From JAUVPY01 sp034412795 (GTDB taxonomy: Bacteria > Chloroflexota > Anaerolineae > 4572-78 > NAK82): DNA of 64,000 nt. Both the position numbers and the translations under genes were made by a program. The notes below the pieces were generated by a model. It ran no database searches. It was not told the origin of the DNA and saw only the letters and a list, made by a program, of their open reading frames with translations. The DNA lies in assembly GCA_034412795.1 (NCBI GenBank), contig DAOUMD010000175.1:62001-126000 (forward strand). Direction: 5' to 3'. Below, piece after piece: positions 58,511 to 64,000 of this stretch (position 1 is its first letter; each line of letters begins with the position of its first letter).

Positions 58511-59487
58511 GGCTCATGTCAAAATCTAATGCAAGGCGACCAGGGCTGAGATGAAGGCTGGCGTAATCCGCTTGAGATTGATGCCAAATTCGCACATAGC
58601 GACGTAGCCGTTGAGGTATTTCTTATGAACACCCCGCAAGGGTCGCAGGAAGTTTCGCACGGTGGTCCACATCCCCTCGGTGGTGTTGACATGCACTTCG
58701 CGGATGCCATCCCCATCGTCGTCACGCGCCCACTCCTTCTGTCCGTGGCAGACGGTCGCGTGCAGGCGAATGATGTGGTGGTAGCTTTGCCATTCGTCGG
58801 TGAATACCACCGCCTCAGCCAAGGTGAAGGTATGGACGTGGTGAACCAGGGTTTCTGCGTCGGTATGGTGCACCACGCGCAAGCGCACCTGCCCGCTTTC
58901 ACGGCCAACTGTGCCGACCACGGGCGGGCGGTCATTGTCGTACGTGCCGTGTCCCGGTTGTTTGTTAGCCCGTCTGCGCGGTGGATCATCAGGGTCGGCG
59001 TGAAGTTCACCTTTTTTCCCCCGCATTCTGAAACATCTCATCCGTCTCAGTCTGCTGGTCAGGCAAAGGGTCTGTGGGTTGAAGTCTTTCCGCGTTGGCT
59101 TGGATCGTCTTGCGCAGCTCATGCACCGTCTGGCGTACTAATCCGATCTCACGCGCTATCGTCGCGGTTGGTTCGCCCTTGCATACGCCACGCAACAGCA
59201 AAATGGCCTGCGCTGGCCGCAAGTGCTTTCCCTCGAACACCGTCCCACTGTATAGATTGTAGATACCCTGACAAGGACACCGGTATACCGTCAACCGGCT
59301 CCTCTTGGTTATGCGAAACACGCGTGCCTCCTCCACGCTTCTTCCACAGTGGGGACACCGCAACTCGTTCTGGTGAAAGTACTTCAGCAGCCAGGCCGCG
59401 CTTAGATCGTCGTCAAATAGCTCTACGATTGGAAAGTCCATGCTGAGGACTATATCACACTCTCAGCACTTGTTCTAGACATGAGCC
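58511..59487. mobile_element. IS1595/ISXO2-type insertion sequence
   Basis: 977 bp. Ends GGCTCATGTC (58511-58520) and GACATGAGCC (59478-59487) are exact inverted repeats; including the adjoining TT and AA gives 12 bp. The transposase fills the inside. A clean target duplication was not found: the 8 bases either side share only AAGTT. Confidence 0.85.
58526..59441 (-). pseudogene. IS1595/ISXO2-type transposase, split by a frameshift
   Basis: N-terminal part (59441 to 59007): zinc ribbon CPHCGRSV with a second pair YRCPCQ, and helices up to TDEMFQNAGEKR. C-terminal part (in another frame, to 58526): GELHADPDDPP, VFTDEWQSYHHI and VHVNTTEGMWTTVRNF. Joined they give about 305 residues with the Asp, Asp, Asn/Glu set of this family (TDEMF, FTDEWQ, VNTTEG). 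The frames meet at GGGGGAAAAAAGG, where a +1 step is needed. Transcript slippage on A6 could restore the protein; otherwise the copy is dead. Confidence 0.85.
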
Positions 59488-59822
59488 AAAAAGTTTTGTT
59501 ACTTAAGCGGCTACATCTTGAGCGTGCCACTGACTGTCGATTGAAAAACGAAGAGCCGGGTGGCCCACGCCTACTTAATCGTAGCGCGGCACCGGGCCAG
59601 TCGGGAACGTTTTCTAGCCGAAAATCGGTGGCACCCAATCGCTGTTTGGGCACATTGACCCACTTGGCTACCGAAACGGCCTCGGTACATCTTTCTATGG
59701 CAATATCGTCGCCTTCCACGCCGTTTGCCGCGTGGTCTGGCTTCGAGACTGCCTGACGTTACCGCTTGGGAGATCCTTGGTTATCGCTCAAGATCACAAA
59801 TCAATATCAGGGAGGGTGACCT
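59488..59822. other. Intergenic region before the kinase operon
   Basis: 335 bases, no supported gene; overlapping frames on both strands (59450-59719 minus, 59481-59756 plus) mirror each other and lack ribosome sites. The promoter of the next operon should lie here. GGGAGGGTGA ends the region. Confidence 0.5.
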
Positions 59823-60899
59823 ATGAATGAGGAACAAAATGTTCAGCTAGATCTTCCACCTAAACCGCCTTGGGGAATTGGAAAGTCTTTATTGCTGCTA
59901 ATCGTAATTCTCGCGATTATTGCTCTAATTGTCTCGTTTGCACTTTCCTATCTATACGGAATTATTGTCCGAAACGTTTCGTCGCCCCCGACACTCGTAC
60001 AAGCTATTGGTGATGCCAACCGTGCTCGAATTGAAATTACCACGCAGCCCAAACAGTTGTTGATTGTGGAGCTTATTCCGGCAGGCTCATTTGGCATTCC
60101 ATATACACATCTATTTTCAGCTGCAGAAGACGGCACGATCAGAACGGATGTTCCCGTTCTGACACCCGGGAGTTACTTTGTAAGAGCTGGCGTGATAAGT
60201 GCAGATTTGACCCCAGAAGCGATAGCAACATCCTCTACTTTCACGGTTCCTACCCTCACACCAATACCCACACCTACATCAATCCCAACTCCTACACCAT
60301 TACCAACAGCCCCCCCCCTCAAACCTGTCATTTTGCAAGTAGTTGAACGACAAACTGATTATGTAAAAATAGGTGGAATTGGGGAACCTAACTCTCAATT
60401 ACGCATTTTTGTTGATAATCAAGAACTAGAAGCAGTAAGTGTAGAATCGAGCGGACTCTGGCAAGTCGAGCTAACGGGAACATTGATCCTACCTGGCGAC
60501 CACTCTATTGAAGCAAGACATATAAATCAATCAGAACCAAACGGCGGAATATTCACTTTTACAGTACCGCCTCCTACATGCCACCCTAAGCGACCATCAT
60601 TGTGTGTGGGTACAACTGCCAGTGTAGCAGGACCAGAGGTGAAGCTCCGTAGCGAGCCAAGATCGACGCAAGGACCTGATGGACCTAACATTGCTTATAA
60701 GCAAGTAAAGATAATTGATGGTGGGAATTTTCCATATTCAGACTCTGAGGATAAATACTGGTTCAAAGTGAGGGAAGAGGACAGCAAGATCGAAGGTTGG
60801 ACGCCGGATGCTGATGTTGGTCGAGATGGCAGTACTGTTGTCTGTCTACTGTATCTACCCGAAGAGATTACTACGCTCTGCGATGTGCCTCAGAATTGA
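59823..60899 (+). CDS. Single-pass membrane protein with Pro/Thr stalk and possible SH3-like domain
   Basis: 358 residues. A cytoplasmic lead of about 20 residues, one membrane helix (22-48), a beta-rich part (IEITTQPKQLLIVELIP, about 65-140), a Pro/Thr stalk (TPIPTPTSIPTPTPLP, about 145-165), an Ig-like unit (VKIGGIGEPNSQLRIFVDNQEL to about 235) and a C-terminal part with VKLRSEPRSTQG and WFKVREED...GWTPD, the pattern of bacterial SH3 domains, with four Cys. It would display two or three small binding domains outside the cell. GGGAGGGTGA precedes the ATG. The kinase-like gene follows after 38 bases. Codon use is more AT-rich than in most of the window. Confidence 0.75.
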   Translation: MNEEQNVQLDLPPKPPWGIGKSLLLLIVILAIIALIVSFALSYLYGIIVRNVSSPPTLVQAIGDANRARIEITTQPKQLLIVELIPAGSFGIPYTHLFSAAEDGTIRTDVPVLTPGSYFVRAGVISADLTPEAIATSSTFTVPTLTPIPTPTSIPTPTPLPTAPPLKPVILQVVERQTDYVKIGGIGEPNSQLRIFVDNQELEAVSVESSGLWQVELTGTLILPGDHSIEARHINQSEPNGGIFTFTVPPPTCHPKRPSLCVGTTASVAGPEVKLRSEPRSTQGPDGPNIAYKQVKIIDGGNFPYSDSEDKYWFKVREEDSKIEGWTPDADVGRDGSTVVCLLYLPEEITTLCDVPQN

Positions 60900-60937
60900 T
60901 CGATGTACGGTTCGACCGTTCCTTGGGAGGTGAACCA

Positions 60938-63649
60938 ATGACCAATGAAGGCGATGTGATCCCCCTGATGATAACTAGCGACTGGTACATACCGGTCGAT
61001 GACACGGGAAGATGTCTGGGACCATGTTATGAAGGCGCACTCGGCTTTGTGCTCCAAGTCACGTCTCGAGATGGAGAGCATTTTGCACTGAAGTTTCCAA
61101 AGATGATGGGAGAGACGCATCGTGAAAATGGTTATATAGTTGATTTGACTGAGCAGGAAGCTAAACTTGCGTCCAGTGTATACCGTGCTGAAGTCCCAGA
61201 GGCTTTATTAGAGGTTGTTCCCACCGGAAGGGGAGTTCTACGCACAAAGTTTGCCACGGATGATCAGGAAAACATGTTTCTGTTTGCCTCCTTTGAACGA
61301 GGGCGAAACCCGTTATTCTGCTCAGCGGTAATTGAGAATGGAATGATTAAAAGAATACTCCCGGAAAAGTCTCCGTTACAGAAAGTCGTTGACAAAAACA
61401 TCTCAGACTTAATACCGGAATTCAAAGCACGCAATCCTATAGCATTGAAAGAAACCTATTTTGTAGAGTTCAATACTGAACACGATCAGCCGAAGATGCA
61501 ATCAGGCGGCGAATACGAGGGGAACGCCGAGGATGACCAGGTATCGGAAGACGAGCGCAATGAGAATTTGACCGATGATGATAACCAAGGCGTGAGGCAG
61601 AATGATTCCAGACGGGACAGCACTGATCTAGGGAGAGCGTATTCTTCCGAAGAATCTTTTGACATTGATGCAATAGGAGCTACTTGGCATATAGGTTTGC
61701 CAAGCATAGTCTTCCGATGGGCTGAAGGTACATTCCAAGAAGCGATTACCCTTAAACTGCGAGGAAAATGGAAAGCTAGTGACCAACTGGACTTCCTCTT
61801 GCGCATAGGTAAGAGCTTGGACGTATTGCATCGAAATGGGATTCTGCACGCGGACCTCCGCCCTGCTAACATTCTCTATCTGAAGTATCCATCAGATACG
61901 ACGAATTATTCCCTGGCCGACTATGGCAGTTATGCTTTGGTAGGGTCTACTATTAAGGGCGTTCGCCCTCCAGTTCCACCTGCTCTTAGAACAGAGACAA
62001 GTGCATTGACCAAGGGCCCCGTTGTTTCTGGAGAACGTGCATCTCCGTTCTATGCTCCCGAGCGAGGTTTTGGTAAAGAACGTGAGACAACCAACACAGC
62101 AGTCCTATTTTCTCAACCCAACGATCTTTATGTCGTGTTAGGATGGCGCAATGTGTTAATCAACGAAGACGGAAGCGTTGCGGTAGAGCTAGAGGATCTG
62201 TTGGCTAATAGTCAGTATGTTGAAGAGCACCATACGACCGAAATGAAATCCTCTGAGCCCGGGAGAGATGCAGGAGCGGAAAAACAAACGGCTGTTTCAT
62301 TAGACAGACTCAAAGAGGGTGACCGAATCCAGGTCCGAGATTACATCTTTGAGCTAAAAGAAGACGAAAAATATGTCGAACAAATGCAAATCTTCCGCTG
62401 TAAACCTGAAAGCTGGCGGATATACCAAGGTAGAATCGTTGTTAAGAATACAGATGTGTTTACTGAAAAACAGTGGTTTCCAATTCCTAGAGTTATTGAG
62501 TTGCGCCAGTGGTCAGCCGCTTCCGATATCTATAGTCTGGGCGCCATAGCACTCTATTCAATATTCTTGAACTTCGAGACTGAAGAAGATAAGAATTCTC
62601 ATACAGCAGGTGAAGAAAACGCTTCTCCGCAGGATGGGCCCGATTATCAGCAAGAGGATTCTCTCACAGACTATAGTGCAGAAACTGCGAATGAGCTTTC
62701 GTCCAAAAACACTGACCGGAATAATATACCCAGGGCAAAGAGAAATATCATCGAGTTGGAAAACAACTTCCAAGAGATGATCAAAAACCTGTCGAGCCGC
62801 CCGTATTTTGAGACAATTTGGGATGAATTGAACTGGATTAGAGAGCAAATTGAACAGACACAACAAGACCCTGGGATTACGTCAGAGGCCCTGCCCAACG
62901 TACTGCTAGAACCCTATGACAGGCCAGCTAGGAATGCACCTGATGCTCAGAACGAGCAGCAGACGAATCTGGAAGGTCAAGAAGCCTCAGAACCCAAGAC
63001 TATTCTGGGTGCATCTCACAAGGCAGTAGAACGGATCACTATGACGGTACCAGGCACTCGTGAATTGCTGGAGGCACTTGATGATAATCTGGGTTATTTC
63101 ATATTCTTTATACATTTTGTGTTATGCTGCCTGCATAGACAAGATAACCTTCCTAAACAAGATGGCATTCCCTCCCCTGCATCCAACTACAGTGACCCAC
63201 CTTTCTGCAAAGACCGGCTGGAACCTCCTGTTCCAGAAAATGAAACCGAGAAACGGGCCTCTGAGAAAGCTTGTGAGCGCTTAGTCAAAATCAAAGAAAT
63301 AATTAATAAGGGAGAATTGGAACATCTAAAACCCACCACTTTATTACTCGGATATGATCCGAAACCAGTGCCAAAAGTACGTTTGGAGCTGATCGAAGCG
63401 AATTCTGAGCTGGCGAAACTAAGGCCAGTCGTGAGCGAGAAAGAGAGCTTGCAAGATCTCAAAAAGAATATTGAGACGGAAGTAAACGAGATTTTTTTTG
63501 ATAAACCTTCGCCACTTAACGTCTTTAAACTAAGCTGGAAAAACCTTACAGCAAGCAAGCAATTGTACGAGATCAAAAAGCTATTGCGAGGACATGATTT
63601 GCGGCAGGCAAATGAAGGAAACAATGGCGGTCCGGAGGGGAATCAATGA
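60938..63649 (+). CDS. Protein kinase-like protein with large insertions
   Basis: 903 residues. Kinase motifs in order: glycine-rich loop EGALGFVLQV (32-41), Lys52 in FALKFPK, a catalytic loop HADLRPAN (304-311, Asp306 and Asn311), an ADYGSY in place of DFG (Asp328), APE at 373-375, and SDIYSLG (Asp530) of helix F. Two insertions are extraordinary: an acidic low-complexity stretch at about 178-240 between the lobes, and about 145 residues between APE and helix F (380-525) holding a small beta-like part (DRLKEGDRIQVRDYIFELKE). A helical, charged region of some 350 residues follows. ATG 60938 is chosen behind GGGAGGTGAACC. The stop overlaps the next start (ATGA). Confidence 0.8.
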   Translation: MTNEGDVIPLMITSDWYIPVDDTGRCLGPCYEGALGFVLQVTSRDGEHFALKFPKMMGETHRENGYIVDLTEQEAKLASSVYRAEVPEALLEVVPTGRGVLRTKFATDDQENMFLFASFERGRNPLFCSAVIENGMIKRILPEKSPLQKVVDKNISDLIPEFKARNPIALKETYFVEFNTEHDQPKMQSGGEYEGNAEDDQVSEDERNENLTDDDNQGVRQNDSRRDSTDLGRAYSSEESFDIDAIGATWHIGLPSIVFRWAEGTFQEAITLKLRGKWKASDQLDFLLRIGKSLDVLHRNGILHADLRPANILYLKYPSDTTNYSLADYGSYALVGSTIKGVRPPVPPALRTETSALTKGPVVSGERASPFYAPERGFGKERETTNTAVLFSQPNDLYVVLGWRNVLINEDGSVAVELEDLLANSQYVEEHHTTEMKSSEPGRDAGAEKQTAVSLDRLKEGDRIQVRDYIFELKEDEKYVEQMQIFRCKPESWRIYQGRIVVKNTDVFTEKQWFPIPRVIELRQWSAASDIYSLGAIALYSIFLNFETEEDKNSHTAGEENASPQDGPDYQQEDSLTDYSAETANELSSKNTDRNNIPRAKRNIIELENNFQEMIKNLSSRPYFETIWDELNWIREQIEQTQQDPGITSEALPNVLLEPYDRPARNAPDAQNEQQTNLEGQEASEPKTILGASHKAVERITMTVPGTRELLEALDDNLGYFIFFIHFVLCCLHRQDNLPKQDGIPSPASNYSDPPFCKDRLEPPVPENETEKRASEKACERLVKIKEIINKGELEHLKPTTLLLGYDPKPVPKVRLELIEANSELAKLRPVVSEKESLQDLKKNIETEVNEIFFDKPSPLNVFKLSWKNLTASKQLYEIKKLLRGHDLRQANEGNNGGPEGNQ

Positions 63650-64000
63650 TTGCGATAGATTGGCTGTCTGACGAGCCTCCTGAAGCATGGGTAAGAGAAG
63701 CAGTCTGGATAAACAGAAATAAGCAAATAGGATCTTGGGTTACCAAGTGGAATCAAGATTCCCAATTTGAAGAATTGCCCAAAGCTTATGATATATCTAG
63801 ATTGCTCACGCACGGAAAGATAGGACTAGATCTATTCTCGAGTCGTTTCCTGGAAAAATGCGCGTATTGTGAGCGCAGGTTAGCACTACATCGTGCAAAG
63901 ATCGATTTATATCGACCACGGAAATTAGCTAGACAGACTAGAAAAGGAAGTTCGGAGTCGAGGCACCGGGTTTTCTACTGTTGGTTATCTTTCGAGTGGT
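63646..64000 (+). CDS. HNH nuclease-like protein (TIGR02646/PtuB-like), partial
   Basis: Only the first 118 codons are in the window. The visible part has CAYCERRL (Cys72, Cys75), IDLYRPRK (86-93) and FYCWLSFEW (110-118), in the order and spacing of the CxYC, (E/D)HYRPK and YYWLAYEW blocks of TIGR02646-type HNH endonucleases, which include PtuB of the Septu defence system and some retron effectors. The usual His before the RPK motif is Leu here, so catalysis is uncertain. Its ATG overlaps the kinase stop by 4 bases, with GGAGGGG before it, so the two proteins are made together. Confidence 0.65.
   Translation, partial: MIAIDWLSDEPPEAWVREAVWINRNKQIGSWVTKWNQDSQFEELPKAYDISRLLTHGKIGLDLFSSRFLEKCAYCERRLALHRAKIDLYRPRKLARQTRKGSSESRHRVFYCWLSFEW

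Noticed and set aside
58503..59495. 8-bp target duplication of the IS1595-type element
   Set aside because: The flanks ACCAAGTT and AAAAAGTT agree in only six of eight positions, which is not enough to claim a duplication.
59450..59756. Overlapping frames on both strands after the IS1595-type element
   Set aside because: They share the same bases and neither has a start signal or recognisable protein.

Overview
The window looks like a chromosomal segment of a non-model bacterium, most likely a member of the Chloroflexota (Anaerolineae or Caldilineae type). This is an inference from style, not from a marker gene. The sugar-binding lipoprotein has a long charged Val/Glu linker after its lipobox, two exported proteins end in a short [YF]LPL[IV]L tail, base composition is moderately GC-rich with many GTG and TTG starts behind strong GGAGG sites, and the intergenic DNA is full of short palindromic repeats. 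No rRNA, tRNA or CRISPR array was recognised.

Layout. 1-7.5 kb: membrane and lipid-modification type genes, namely three isoprenylcysteine-carboxyl-methyltransferase-like enzymes, a B12-binding radical SAM protein close to BchE, a TVP38/TMEM64 protein and a truncated ClbS/DinB-type protein. 7.5-17.6 kb: a minus-strand type I restriction-modification operon with two different HsdM genes in tandem, an unknown membrane-anchored protein and a mannosyl-3-phosphoglycerate phosphatase-like gene between hsdM and hsdS, then hsdS, hsdR and a TIGR02391 protein often met in defence contexts. 17.9-22.1 kb: a TetR-controlled ABC-2 exporter (tetR, permease, ATPase, permease) with three tandem palindromic operators before tetR. 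22.5-25.4 kb: an enolase-superfamily enzyme, a HAD phosphatase and an orphan NarL/LuxR response regulator.

25.8-32.4 kb: a complete sugar ABC importer operon (binding protein, double ATPase, two permeases) followed by a Cys-repeat lipoprotein and a ribokinase-type kinase. 33.2-44.0 kb: a long minus-strand catabolic run headed by a LacI regulator and containing a metallo-hydrolase-fold protein, 2-oxo acid dehydrogenase E1alpha/E1beta/E2, a beta-hydroxyacid dehydrogenase, two zinc alcohol dehydrogenases, an SDR, a double VOC protein and a cupin. Together these suggest uptake and oxidation of a sugar, polyol or sugar acid through a keto-acid or diketone intermediate. 44.5-47 kb: an 807-residue exported protein built of calcium-binding DSDGDGIPD repeats. 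47.7-50.6 kb: a three-gene FAD/[2Fe-2S] amino-acid dehydrogenase (HcnABC/opine oxidase type).

50.6-59.5 kb is a repeat-rich accessory region: a frameshifted IS630-type element, a frameshifted IS1595/ISXO2-type element, several MITE-like elements with visible terminal inverted repeats and target duplications, small stand-alone genes (tandem exported paralogues, zf-TFIIB, cupin, CBM48, LMW phosphatase) and gene fragments. 59.8-64.0 kb (cut by the window end) holds the most unusual unit: a single-pass protein with a Pro/Thr stalk and a possible SH3-like domain, a protein-kinase-like protein with large insertions, and a gene overlapping it by 4 bp whose start resembles TIGR02646/PtuB-type HNH nucleases. 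Dispersed repeats repeatedly abut or supply the stop codons of neighbouring genes, which is the strongest structural pattern outside the genes.
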